Of a stretch of 64,000 nucleotides of DNA, positions 12,501-22,746 are shown piece after piece. A program made the translations under genes and the position numbers. The notes under the pieces were generated by a model, which searched no databases, was not told where the DNA came from, and saw only the letters and a program-made list of their open reading frames with translations. Location of the stretch: contig JABAKD010000017.1 in assembly GCA_012845835.1 (NCBI GenBank), positions 2,417,001 to 2,481,000 of the forward strand, read 5' to 3'. Source of the stretch: Undaria pinnatifida. Taxonomy: Eukaryota; Sar; Phaeophyceae; Laminariales; Alariaceae. Within the stretch, counting starts at the first letter, position 1. Every line of letters begins with the position of its first letter.

Positions 12501-15500
12501 GGGCGTTCTTGTTTATGGGGGCGTTTACGAGTGATACAAAAGGCGCTCATTTCCATGCTGCACGTTGATAAATCACGGTTGTTTTCGTTTTTTCTGTCTC
12601 ACAGCATGTGACCACAGAGTTTGTATCTCTCTAGGATGAAGAATCAGCATAGACACTGGGTGTACTGATGTCGTTGGGTAGACAGAACGGTTTAAGGCGA
12701 AGACAATACGCACGTTGTCGGATGATAAACATGTCAAGAACAATCGCTGTCGCCGCAACGGCCCTCGCTCGCTCACCTCTGAAGTGAGCGACACTCCCGC
12801 TCCGCTCAGGACGCCCTCGTCGGACGTCGACCCGTGGCCAGACTCAGAGCTCTATCGAGGGCGGACCAGAGCCCAACGGCAAGCGCATGGTAACGCAAGA
12901 GTGAGCGCGAGGAACAGACAGAGGGGTTGGTTTTCAAACCATCAACTACTGAACATGATTGCTGTCATTTAATACTGCAGATATTTATTTGTTCATGTTC
13001 ATCCTGTCAACATCCATGGCAGCCGTATATCTCCAAATAATAATACACCTACAAAAGCTGACGCTTTTCAATTTGTATCAAAAACGAGCGGCCGGCATAT
13101 CACGCGGCTTGCAAAGATGGCTGTCGACCCTTAGACTCATCGAACTCACAGCTGACGCAATTAAAACACTCCTATACCAAAACTGCCTACCCGATTACAA
13201 GTAGTTTGAAACGATCTGTGACAAAAAATTTGGCGGGGGGGGGGGGGGGGGGGGGCTCCTCACTCGAGATCTACACTATTGATAGTATACCCCTCTGACG
13301 CGAAAACTGATTTTAGGTAAAAGAAAAAATGCAAACCGATTAACAAACCCATGGCCACGGATATACAAACCAGTAACAATGAAAAATAAGGGCGACAATC
13401 CGACCACTTTCGGGTTAAGGAGCCCCGATCATTCAGAAAACATTTTCGCTGAAAAACGCCTACTTTATCGTAGCACGCGAGACCTGGTATTTTCGAAACC
13501 TATACCAAAATCCCAGTAGAGCTTACCACTTTCTCGACAACATGGTTGACGCACATTGTGTACGAGACGAAGGGGGTTTCACCGTACATTGGTTGGTTGC
13601 GTTTCATTCGGTTAGGGATATAGGGTGCATAAAATTTAATAGAGTTAGAGTATGTCAAACCATGTTGTCGAAAAAAAAGCGGTAAGGTACCCCCCCCAAA
13701 ACTCACCAGTTTTCTTGCTTTACTTTATCGTAGCACGCGTGACCCAGCATTTTCGTACCTATAGAAAAAACGCCAGTTTTTTTGCTTGCCCTGCGCGTTA
13801 CCCGCGCCCCGTCACCTGAGGAGCCAATCAGCATACAGCAGGTACCGGGGCACGACACCGGCACAACCTTCCTACCCGCACACTACCCGATACACACTTG
13901 CTACCAGTGTGTGTTGTCTTTGCCTTGAACCGTTATTACTACCCAACGACATCAGTACACCCAGAGTCCGTGCTAATTCTTCATCCTCGAGAGATACAAA
14001 TTCTGTGGTCACAGATTGTGAAAAGAGAGTAAACCAAACAGCAGACGCAATTCATCAAAGTGAAGCAAGTGAAGTGCTAGCGTAACGGGTACGAGAACAC
14101 AACAAAACAAGCCAGGCCCTAAAAATAAAAGCGATAACAAAGAAAAGAAGAATAGAACAAAAAAAAAAGAAAGCAAAACAAACTACAGGTGCCAGTATAC
14201 CGGTAAAAAACAGTATTTTCGCATCAATAGAACCTCCGATTAATATTTTTGCCCTTTGCTCTTGTTTCCGCCCTTCGTCGTTCGACGAGCCTATCTATCT
14301 AAACAGATACTGGTACATGATAAGACCTCTATACCGAGATGAAAAAGTATCTTTTTGCAAACTTTTGGTATAAACTCAAACTCCCTACCATCGTATGGTA
14401 CCAGACAAAAAACCCGTATTCCTTATCAACACAAATCGCCAAAACAAAAATTCGCCGAACGCCTTACCCGTCCTTCATCGCCCGAAGATCCTCCCACCGC
14501 CGCGGATGCAGTCCCAGGCAGCGAACGGGTCTGCGGCTTGTCAACAACTTCGCCTGTCGCCAGCGCCCTGTCCCAAGCGACCGACAACATGGCGTGGCGT
14601 GGGGTGCTATGGGGTGGGATCGGACGGAGTTTGCCGTATCAGAAACCCTAACCTGCCAGAGACAAAACAAAACTACTGCCCGTAGATAAAACACAACTAT
14701 GGGAACTAACCCTGCCGGAAGACAACTTATCTCACCGTTCTTGGCAGACACCATCCAGCATGTGGATCAGGTCGTCCTCGTCCCCTCCCCCCGCATCCGC
14801 CTCCACCAGTGCCGAATCACCCTCGTCCACGACCGAGTTCTGCCCTGAAGACGCTGCGCGAGACAGCGCGCGCCTCTCCCCCGCGACCTTTGCGACGGCA
14901 GAAGCAGCACCGACAGCAGCAGCAGCAGCAGCAGCGGCAGCCGACGAAGAAGAAGCGGGAGCGGCCGAAGCAGAAGCACTAGCCGAAGACGGCCGCCCCG
15001 CGGCACTCGACCGCGCCATCACTCCACCACCCGAAACACCTGCCGGGAGGTCGACATCGCGTTCTCCCACTCCACTCCCCCCGTCCACGTGGCCGGAGCC
15101 GTAGTTGCTGCCACCGTCCAAGCCCCCGCCACCACCACCGCCACCGGGCATGTTGCCAACACCGGCCAATACGCCACCCCAGCTCCCCAAGCTTTCCGTG
15201 CGGCGGCGGCGCTCATCAAAAGAAGCCATGCGGCAATGCCGAGGCGGCGCCGGGGGCGGCATCCGGGACAGAGCGTTACCCTTGCCGTTCCCACGGCCAC
15301 CACCCCCGCCACCACCCCGGCCACCCCCTCCGCGTCCAACGCCTCCACGGCATAAAGCGTCATCCCCACTGTCGGAGTTAGCACGGAACGCCGGCACCTG
15401 TTCGTCGCCATTCACAGCGTGGATGTCTGGAGCGCTGAGATTGTGCGATGATCCCCTGGCGCCCACGGAACCTGCAACGCTGCCGCTGCTGCCCATCTTG

Positions 15501-18500
15501 TACTGTCGCAGAGAAAGACGTCTTGCCCTGCCGTGCCCGTGGCCGAGGACCTTCCGGATTTCGTGGTTCCCACCAACTCGGAATGGGTCCCCTACAGAAG
15601 ATGAAAGGCGGAGAAAAGGTGGGGTTGGGTTGTTAGCTAAGTCGGAAATAAGGTGGGTACAGGTGGAGGATGTGGGTGGACGAGGGGGGGGGGGGAGGGG
15701 GGGGGTACTCATTTCATGCATTGTCCAAGTCTTAAGACCGTAGACCCTCGCATGCCGGGACGGAGCACGTCGGGTTGTCACCGACCAGGCAGGCATTGCG
15801 CGAACCAAGCATGAAGCGCCGTGAGATGTCCGGCGAGTCACAAGGGGCGGGGGGACAATGACAAGATAGGACTTGTCTAGCTCGTTGGTTGTACGTTTTC
15901 AAGCAAGAAAAAATAAAAGCAGGCAACGAGGAAACAAAAAGAAAAAAAGAAAGCGTTCACGAGATAAAAAACGTAAAAACGTAGACAAAAATAAAAAAAC
16001 ACTCAAGAAGACAACACGACAACAAGGAAAAACGAGGAGACAAAACTAACAAAGAAAAAAAGGGAAACGAAAAAAAATGTCGCGCATGCATTACCTCAGG
16101 CCAACACACTCCCAAGTTTCGCTCGCCACGCAGCACGCAGCAGTAAGCAAGCCGACGAAAGGAACGAAACGCGCACGCCCGCGCGGCCGCAGCACAGCTT
16201 TACAAGAAAATATATAAAACAACCAGGGTTTTCCAAGGGTCGGACCCCTTCTCGCGCGTCGGATCGTGTCAGGGTGACCCCTGCCCGACCCGAGATATTT
16301 TACCACCTCCTGACTAGCCCCTTGACCGACGGCAATTTTTCAATATTTTGCCTATTGACTCACGCCAAACTACTAGGTTTTAGTGTGGAACAATCGGCTT
16401 TACACTCCTGACCGCTGGACGTGTGTCAGAAGACGGCACTTTGACCCCTTGATCGACGGAAAGTTGCCAATAATTTGCCTTGACTGACGCAAAACTACTA
16501 GGTTTTAGTGTCGAATGATCGGTTGTACGCCCCTGACCGCTGGACGTGTGTATAAGGAGACGGCACTTTGACCCCTTGATCGACGTTAATCTTCCAATAA
16601 CTTGCCTTCAGTTACGCCAAAACTACTATATTTTAGTGTGGAATGATCGGTTTCACACCCTCGACCGCTGGACGTGCGTGTCAGGGCGCGACCCGACTCG
16701 ATCCGTGATATTTCCAACACCTCCTGACCCGACCCGACGCGACCCACGGGTTTTTGAAGTACCTCCTGAAACAACCCGCGGACCCGGTCATAACCCGTGA
16801 AAAGCATTGAAATACACCGCTCTAACCATAACTGAAAAAAATATCCATACAATTTCCAATACACATATGTCCCCAAAAGCGTGGGTGTAGTTCAAAAGGG
16901 GGTTAATCCCTTTAGAGCCTCAAAGCCCCTCCCTATACTAACTGCAAGTAGATTCGTAAAAAAAAAGGTTTCCCGTTGCGAGGGCGTTAACCCATTTCCA
17001 ATTCCTCAAATTATACTACTCTAACTCCAAGTGTTATGTCCCCATGTCGGGACTGCGGTGCTACATTGGTTCAACCCACATTTGGACCGTGGCTCAAAAA
17101 GCAAGGAAGAAAAAAAAACACCGAAGACACGCTTTTTTTCCCGCGATCACAGGAAAAAAAAACACCGAAGACACGCTTTTCGACTCCCGCGATCACAAGA
17201 AAAAAAAACACCGTACGACACGTTTTTTTCCCGCGATCACAAGAAAAAAAACAAAAACAAAAAACACACAAAAAAAACAAACATAACAAAACGCACCTCC
17301 ACGGTTATCACCGTCGACACCCCCATCCCCACCCCCACCCCCGCCTCCGTCAGGGTCACCGCTCCCGCCCCCTCGTCCCCCATCCCCGAATCCATTCCCA
17401 CCGGATTGAATAGCAAAATGCGACCCTCTCCATCCGCAATCATCCTTGTTCTCGATAACGCGAGCGATGATGCTCGCTAGGGAGCGGTGGAAACCGAAGA
17501 GCCATTCATTCATGGCCTCACGTGTCTCCGAGCGAAGGACGAGATCATCTCGGTGGGAGGAGATAACTCGGAAGACGAAGGGACCGATAGTTTCCTGCGC
17601 GTATCATAACAGAGGTATTGAGGGCCATCATTTCGATATCGGAAAACAAAAACTACTGCTGTAAGTTTTCCTAATAAGGGTGTTACCGATTTGCGTATTA
17701 TGTCGGATTGGAAAACAACAACAACATCAACACCACCACCACCAACAACACCAACAACACCAACACCAACACCAACGCCAACGCTAACACCAACACCAAC
17801 ACCAACACCAACGCCAACACCAACGCCAACACCAACGACAACACCAACACCAACACCAACACCAACGACACCAACGACACCATCAACAACAACAACAACA
17901 ACAATAACGAGTACTGTAGGGGGGGCAGCAATTTTTGGAACATGGACACGTGCTACGATAGAGGTAGCACTTTTACGGGGGGGTTTTGCTGAACAATGGG
18001 GCTTCTTAACATCAATATCGTCGGATTTATTGCGATTCTCGTTTGCGACAAAACATTTTTGTTTACCTCCTAGGCCACCGCTTTTGTCCATCAGGTCCCA
18101 CATACTTTCAGTGTACCTTAGACTGATTCTACGATAGCAATCCCTCAAAACCGGCGATTTTCTTTAACGAACGTTCCATGGCTGCTCGACACCAGGAAGG
18201 ATGCTGTGAAAAAAAGTCAATATTTTTCTGTTTGCAAAGGAAGGGCTATCGAAGTCATCATTCACACCTCTACCATCCTCAGAAGGGAAAAAAAGCACAC
18301 ATCTACCGTAGCAAGCGTCTAGAAGCGCCTTAGCCGGTCTTTGACCCACAAATCGTACAAGATGAAGCACCAAATATACTTCACTTTGTCAAGTTTTTTT
18401 AGGCTGATGTTTGTCTTTTTGTGTTTTTTTCGGCATCAAATCGCGAGAGGGCGTCGACCCAACCTAACCCGAACCCTAACCCGAACCCTAACCCGAACCC

Positions 18501-21110
18501 TAACCCCAAACCTAACCATAACCCCAACCCCATCCCTAACCCCAACCCCAACCCTAACCCTAACCCCAACCTTAACCCTAACCCTAACCCTAACCCCAAC
18601 CCTAACCCAGGCTAAGGCTTCCGACCCGAGCGTGGCTCCACAACCCGTTTTGGAAATACTGAGAAAATTGTGCGGGCCGCCTCAAAAATCAAAACATATT
18701 TGGCACTATATCTGGCATGATTTGTGGGTTGAAAACATCGCAAAGGCTACCGCGCGTCTATGTACCATGTATTTCAGTGGATCAGGGCCAATCGTGCGAG
18801 TGGCTGCCCTACCGCTCTCCTATTTTCCGGACTACGCCGGCATCGCAACGGTTGCTTCGCTGCTCGGAACGAAAATGAGACCCGCTTCGTAGGTAGCTAG
18901 TATGATACCCCCGTACCGTAACCTTCGCGTATAGATCGACGAGCGCGCGTTGTAGGAGAAACAGCAGACAAAACCGCAACACCATACTGCGTACCTCGGT
19001 CCGAACAGCCTCGACGCAATCGAGCGACAGCTGGCGCTGCGAGCTGGGATGGTGATGCACCTGGAGGTCCGCTTCCGAGCGGTAAGCCTCAGCCTCATCT
19101 TGATCATGGAAGTAGGACAGGTGGCCATCCTGAGTATGATACAAACGCGGCGGCGGGGGGCGGCCGCAAACGTAAACATACGCGAGTATCTGGAACCATG
19201 TGTCAAATTGGAAACCCCGAACGGAGGCAGTTCTTACTGTCTCACTGCTGCAAAAAAGTCATATTTGAATTCCCAGTGCAACGTCCAAGGCTGTTAGCCT
19301 TCCCAATACTGCTACTGCAAAGACCGAACAAACCAATCAATTGAACATTACAAAACATTAATAACATTATCAGTAGTAGAAATAACAACAACAGGAATAA
19401 GAATTAAAAGAAAAAAACATAAGACCGACCAGCCAGCCAACAAACAACCACAAAACCAACCAACTAACCAATCACCAACTAACCAATCACCAACCAACCA
19501 ACCAACCAACCAACCAACCAGCTGAGTATAATTAGAAGTACTGAAAAAACACACGCAACCAATCAATTCAACCAAGCAGCCAACTACCACCCAAGCACAC
19601 ACAACGAATCAAACAAAAAAAAACAGACAACCGACCAACTACCAATTCACCAGAAGAGGTGTCCGCCTAATTGTCAAAGACGGGGGCGTCTTTTTTATTA
19701 TTTAAACCAACAAACACACCGAAAAACTCCACCAACCAACCAAACAACCGCCCGACCAACCAACTAACTCAGCAGAGCTCACCACTCACCCACATATTCG
19801 AGAAAACCCATTAATTGGTCGATTGATAAATCGGGATGTTTCAATGGTCAACACACGCACATACACAAGAAAAATCTGGACCATGCGAGCTACTCTCCGA
19901 GCAACCCTCAGCCACGCGACCAACCTTGAGCAAGAACCACCGTCTTCGCCAAGTTCCTGTTGTTCTACTTTGTCTTAGCAGATGACCCTCGCAGTGGATC
20001 TGCTTCAGGTGTCTTTCATAACCCTCGAGACTGCGCGGCACGAAGTAACTGCGCGACAGCTGCCGCGATATGGGTTTTCCCTCCTCCACAGCGACTGGGA
20101 TCGGAAGCAGGGGAGGGGGGGCGGCGGGTACTCATTCCATACATTGCCTTAGTCGTATAACCATATGACCATACACCCTCGAATCTCTACCACGTGGGGG
20201 GGGGGGAAGGCAACTATTATTAGTAACGGCATTCAATGGCATGCACTTACACGGATATCGTACGTACTAAGAAAGGAAGGATCTGATATTCAAGGCGGTG
20301 TGTGGGGGGGGAGGAGGGTGTGGCAACTATCAGTCAACTGACACACACAACACACGTATACACGTACACGAAAAGGAGCATTGTATGGTACGAATTCATA
20401 CCAAGAAAAGGAGGATCAGTAGTTTACTGCGTTCATATATACTGCCGCTGTACGTGGTACTGCTGCATGCCGTATGCCACACAACAGCAGTACCACAAAC
20501 ATGCACAAAGCAACAATACGAGGCAACACTATCAAATAGCACCGGTTGTCTTCTCTCTGGGGTTGTGTTGCTAGTGATCGACATTCAGGCTAACGCTGCC
20601 TGCACATTTCAGGATGGCAAACACCTGAAAAATAGCAACAACCACAACACATCAGCGCTAACGCACACCAACGACGCAAAACGCCAGCACCACCAACACC
20701 AACACTACCGACACCAAAGCCAACACAAACACCACCTGCAACAGTTGCACCAAGACCACCAACACCGACATCACCTAGCACAACACCACCAACACCCACA
20801 CCACCAACATCACCCCCATCACCAACTCACATGAGCGTAACACCGGTCTCCGTATAGCCACCGCTTCAGATCCCTTTCTTTGAACGCCACGCTCATTGCC
20901 GCCGCCAGCAACATCTCGATGTCGTGCCTTCCCTGCCGGAGCATGTCCAGACCCGCGGTCCTTCTTGACCGCGGAGGATGTACTCGACGAACGCGGCGCG
21001 ATGCCGATCGCGGCCGTCGAGGTTGGGGTGGCGGCCGCGGCGGTGGCGGCCGCGGCTGCGGGTGTTGAAGCACCCACCCCACCGAAGGGTGGTATTCGCA
21101 AACCCGACAT
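3599..21110 (-). CDS. PH-domain plus PP2C-type protein phosphatase, 11 exons, 3' end not found
   Basis: Exons on the minus strand: 21110-20831, 20094-19925, 19189-18995, 17594-17297, 15591-14736, 14606-14468, 8026-7906, 7265-7049, 6418-6016, 5406-5072 and 4085-3599. Every junction has GT/AG and every phase matches (total 3501 nt, 1167 codons), which is the main support. The start is the ATG at 21110; an upstream exon is not excluded. Residues about 94-255 read as a PH domain. Residues 315-646 are Gly/Ser/Ala-rich with basic phospho-site-like stretches ([13 protein letters not shown]). Residues 679-714 carry KYVPPARR and KYIPPAMR. From about 994 a PP2C-type phosphatase begins: [13 protein letters not shown], then about 100 low-complexity residues, then [10 protein letters not shown] with the metal-binding Asp. 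PP2C enzymes remove phosphate from Ser/Thr with Mn/Mg; the PH part suggests recruitment to phosphoinositides (inference). Later PP2C motifs are missing, so the model is 3'-incomplete. The weakest joins are the ATG exon and the 6.4-kb intron. Confidence 0.72.
4195..4280 (+). repeat. (AACGA)n microsatellite
   Basis: Pentamers AACGA between about 4195 and 4275, inside the last intron of the phosphatase gene. Confidence 0.85.
4468..4736 (+). repeat. (CCCAA)n then (ACCAA)n pentamer array
   Basis: CCCAA units to about 4580, a short mixed zone, then about 18 ACCAA units. The change of one base in the unit marks two separate expansions. It is intronic to the phosphatase gene. Confidence 0.9.
4762..4790 (+). 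repeat. (GGA)n microsatellite
   Basis: GAGGAGGAGGAGGAGG tract within the same intron. Confidence 0.8.
5455..5532 (+). repeat. GGGGTT-type microsatellite
   Basis: GGGGTTGGGG-type hexamers in the intron upstream of the 5406-5072 exon. Confidence 0.75.
5698..5862 (+). repeat. (AACC)n tetramer array
   Basis: CAAGCAAGC, then about 30 AACC units with a few CACC and GACC variants. A second AACC tract is at 19437-19525. Confidence 0.9.
7556..7825 (+). mobile_element. MITE-1 copy, complete with both inverted ends
   Basis: Begins GACGCGTGCTACGATCGAGG and ends CCTCCATCGTAGCACGCGTC, a clear inverted repeat. The inside carries the family landmarks: a GAAATGTTTTCTGGATGAC-like stretch, AACCCAAAATCGTCGG, GTACCTAGGCCCCATGG and GGGAGAGGTCTCAAGCTC. 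About 270 bp and no coding capacity. No obvious target duplication was seen. It lies in the intron between the 8026-7906 and 7265-7049 exons. Confidence 0.82.
9525..9660 (+). repeat. Two-copy 66-bp tandem duplication
   Basis: GTAGCATTGATTATGCTTTC and CATAGCATTGATAATGTGTTC, each followed by AAGCTT/AAGTTT, then TTCTGCATAGCCGG, in direct tandem. Confidence 0.6.
10340..10447 (+). repeat. AT-rich 21-24-bp tandem repeat beside the tRNA
   Basis: Four units of AAACAAGAAAAAAAATAATTA. Its A-rich end supplies the T-run terminator of the minus-strand tRNA. Confidence 0.8.
10452..10525 (-). tRNA. tRNA-Met(CAT), probably elongator
   Basis: The minus strand folds as a full cloverleaf: acceptor GGGGATA with TATCCCC (7 bp), D stem GCTC/GAGC, anticodon stem TTTGT/GCAGA with two G-T pairs, loop CTCATAA with anticodon CAT, variable AGGTC, and T arm GAGAG-TTCGAGC-CTCTC. 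Length is 74 nt with no intron and no encoded CCA. A run of T lies just past the 3' end on the same strand, as expected for Pol III termination. It sits inside, and in the same direction as, the large phosphatase intron. Confidence 0.93.
12366..12395 (+). repeat. Telomere-like tract (CCCTAA variants)
   Basis: CTAACCCGAACCCTAACCCTGAGCCTGACC. Short and degenerate. Confidence 0.6.
13270..13482 (-). mobile_element. MITE-1 relic
   Basis: The right end ATCGTAGCACGCGAGACC and the internal landmark GGGTTAAGGAGCCCCGATCATTCAG are kept; the left end is decayed. A lone end, TATCGTAGCACGCGTGAC, follows at 13727-13744. Confidence 0.65.
13515..13680 (+). repeat. Dispersed repeat CAGTAGAGCTTACCAC (copy 1)
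   Basis: About 160 bp shared with 42375-42535. Both contain CTCGACAACATGG-like and GAGACGAAG-GGTTTCACCG segments, then a TTGGTTG stretch and a telomere-like GGTTAGGG. Confidence 0.7.
15690..15855 (-). repeat. Dispersed repeat with GGTCGGTGA core (copy 1)
   Basis: On the minus strand it contains ACTCGCCGGACATCTCACGG, then CTTGGT, GGTCGGTGACAACCCGACGTG and CCGTCCCG. The same order, diverged, is found on the plus strand at 45025-45170, and the tail alone on the minus strand at about 20105-20175. It lies in the intron above exon 15591-14736. Confidence 0.62.
16315..16690 (+). repeat. 126-bp tandem repeat, three copies
   Basis: Units begin CCCCTTGACCGACGG / CCCCTTGATCGACGG at about 16316, 16444 and 16571. 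Each carries CTACTAGGTTTTAGTGT and CCGCTGGACGTGTGT. The third is more diverged and runs into the GACCCG tract. Confidence 0.85.
16690..16805 (+). repeat. GACCCG-rich dispersed repeat (copy 2)
   Basis: CGACCCGACTCGATCCGTGA, then CCTCCTGACCCGACCCGACG and ACCCGCGGACCCGG; it resembles 415-565 in motif order. Confidence 0.55.
17105..17265 (+). repeat. About 45-bp A-rich tandem repeat
   Basis: Three to four units with AAAAACACCGAAGACACGC and CCCGCGATCACA. Intronic. Confidence 0.75.
17708..17915 (+). repeat. (ACACCA)n-type microsatellite
   Basis: ACCAACACC hexamers with CAACGCCAA and CAACGACA variants, open in several frames (poly-Thr/Pro, poly-Asn). Intronic to the phosphatase gene. Confidence 0.9.
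18118..18245 (+). mobile_element. MITE-2 fragment
   Basis: Starts GACTGATTCTACGATAGC, then GCGATTTTCTTTAACGAACG and CATGGCTGCTCGACACC, as in the full copy at 50584-50841. It breaks off after TGTTTGCAAAGG. Confidence 0.7.
18463..18612 (+). repeat. Interstitial telomere-like array (CCCTAA/CCCCAA)n
   Basis: About 24 units of CCCTAA, CCCGAA and CCCCAA over 150 bp. It is the longest such tract here; smaller ones are at 12366, 42476, 48152 and 59534. It lies in a phosphatase intron, so it is not a chromosome end. Confidence 0.85.
18995..20094 (-). other. PH domain exons 2-3 of the phosphatase gene
   Basis: Exon 20094-19925 encodes [20 protein letters not shown] then FLLK, the usual first strands of a PH domain (G-x-L-x-K/R, W-x-x-R-x-F-x-L). 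Exon 19189-18995 continues in phase 0 with strands ending [20 protein letters not shown]. The final strand and C-terminal helix are in the next exon, 17594-17297, which reads [20 protein letters not shown] followed by the invariant helix Trp in MNEWLFGF. The donor at 19925 (GTTGGT) is weak; the others are good. Confidence 0.8.
19437..19525 (+). repeat. (AACC)n microsatellite
   Basis: AACC units with AATCACCAACT interruptions. Related CAACC-rich sequence continues loosely to about 19770. Confidence 0.8.
20638..20832 (+). repeat. CACCAA/CACCA microsatellite
   Basis: His/Gln/Thr-rich open frames result. It abuts the donor site of the first phosphatase exon. Confidence 0.85.
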
Positions 21111-21304
21111 ATTCGGGCGGGCCGATTAACGTTGTCGTCCTGCGAAGCGAGGGGTGGTACGGCACAGAGAATGGTTGACACAGAGTTCGTACTGTAACGC
21201 AGTACAACCTTGTCATCATGAGATGTGTGGCACAGGTAACTATTGACAGAGAGTTCGTGCTAAGCACGGCACAGAACGAAACAGCACAGCAGAAGCAAAG
21301 CGAA

Positions 21305-22112
21305 ACTCAGGACAGGACAGAGCAGGACAGAGCAGGACAGAGTGGGACAGAGCGGGACAGAGCAGGACAGAGCAGGACAGAGCAGGACAGAGCAGGACAG
21401 AGCAGGACAGAGCAGGACAGAGCAGGACAGAGCAGGACAGAGCAGGACAGGACAGGACAGGACAGGACAGGACAGGACAGGACAGGACAGGACAGGACAG
21501 GACAGGAAAGGAAAGGACAGGACAGGACAGGACAGGACAGGACAGGACAGGACAGGACAGGACAGGACAGGACAGGACAGGACAGGACAGGACAGGACAG
21601 GACAGGACAGGACAGGACAGGACAGGACAGGACAGGACAGGACAGGACAGGACAGGACAGGACAGGACAGGACAGGACAGGACAGGACAGGACAGGACAG
21701 GACAGGACAGGACAGGACAGGACAGGACAGGACAGGACAGGACAGGACAGGACAGGACAGGACAGGACAGGACAGGACAGGACAGGACAGGACAGGACAG
21801 GACAGGACAAGACAAAGCAGGACAAGAGCAGGACACGACAGTACAGGACAGAGCAGGACAGAACAGGACACGGCAGGGCAGGACGGGGCAGAACAGGACA
21901 GGACAGGGCAGCGCAGGGCAGCGCAGCGCAGGGCAGGGCAGGGCAGGGCAGGGCAGGGCAGGGCAGGGCAGGGCAGGGCAGGGCAGGGCAGGGCAGGGCA
22001 GGGCAGGGCAGGGCAGGGCAGGACGGGGCAGGACAGAGCGGGGCAGGACAGAGCGGGGCAGGACAGAGCGGGGCAGGACAGGCTGCGACAGGACGGAGAA
22101 ATATAGAATAGG
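21305..22112 (+). repeat. GGACA satellite with blocks of different unit
   Basis: About 0.8 kb in ordered blocks: the 10-mer GGACAGAGCA (to about 21440); the pure pentamer GGACA, interrupted near 21505 by GGAAA; a mixed zone (21810-21925); pentamer GGGCA (21925-22022); and a 15-mer GGACAGAGCGGGGCA (22020-22090). No unit contains a stop in most frames, so five frames give 250-307-residue proteins. These are artefacts. Confidence 0.95.
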
Positions 22113-22339
22113 ACGGGGCAAAGCATGACAAATCACAGCAGAACCGAACAAATACAAAAGCACCGGTATTACTAACAGTCAAGAAAGTGAACCCGTTCGG
22201 GCAGTACATGTTGTTAACAGTGTTTTTAGACGAGAAAAAAATGAGAAAACTCTACGAGCGTGTAGTTGTGCGTCTTTTCAAAGCACAGCATCTACGCCCG
22301 CCGAACAAAACCTAGAGCGTTCACAAGCCACACCATCCA

Positions 22340-22615
22340 AGCACAGGTCAGCCCATAACGTTCGGGTTCGCATTTCGGTTACGGTTCTGGTCGGGGTTAA
22401 CATACGGGTCGGGCAAATCGGTCAACAGGCGTATGATATTTTAGCTTATAGTTGGGTACTACTCGTACCCTACCCAAAGTCGCGGGTAGGCTGGGTACTC
22501 TCGGTACTCTACTCTACCCCACCTCGGGTATACATACCCGAGGTCGGGTAGATACGCTGGCATCTACCCGATACCTGGGTATCTACCCGGTACCCGGCGA
22601 AATGGAGTACTGGTG
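22340..22615 (+). repeat. TACCC/GGGTA-rich tract
   Basis: More than a dozen TACCC or GGGTA pentamers in both directions. They include a palindromic stretch, CTCGGGTATACATACCCGAG, and GGGTAGATAC/GTATCTACCC. It lies just upstream of the zinc-finger-like gene. Such clusters resemble hAT subterminal repeats, but that is inference. Confidence 0.5.
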
Positions 22616-22746
22616 ACGTCATATTGCGTGCGCGGGGCATTTCTGCGGGCCTTTTCGCGGCCTGCGATTGAGTACGCGGGTATACTTTCTGCTCTATCCA
22701 CTACTCAGAGTTTCCGAGTATCGCGACCAGGAGAGGTGGGGCAGTC

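Larger units (their letters stand above)
8027..14467 (-). other. Long intron of the phosphatase gene (6.4 kb)
   Basis: Lies between the donor GTAAGG below 14468 and the acceptor TTTTCGCAG above 8026. It holds the tRNA-Met gene (10452-10525), AT-rich and homopurine tracts (10085-10450), a two-copy 66-bp duplication (9525-9660), a telomere-like tract (12366-12395), a run of 21 G (13235-13255), a MITE-1 relic (13270-13482) and another dispersed repeat (13515-13680). An exon of length divisible by three would keep phase and could be hidden here; none was convincing. Confidence 0.5.

Noticed and set aside
12715-12972. A plus-strand exon ([20 protein letters not shown])
   Set aside because: No matching splice sites or neighbours, and the minus strand over the same bases is also partly open with a GTGAGC donor. 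Undecided, so not listed.
17508-18148. A 212-residue Val/Gly-rich minus-strand protein
   Set aside because: It runs through the ACACCA microsatellite and a MITE-2 fragment.
21218-22209. Five overlapping 250-307-residue open frames on both strands
   Set aside because: They are pure translations of the GGACA/GGGCA satellite; no unit contains a stop in those frames.
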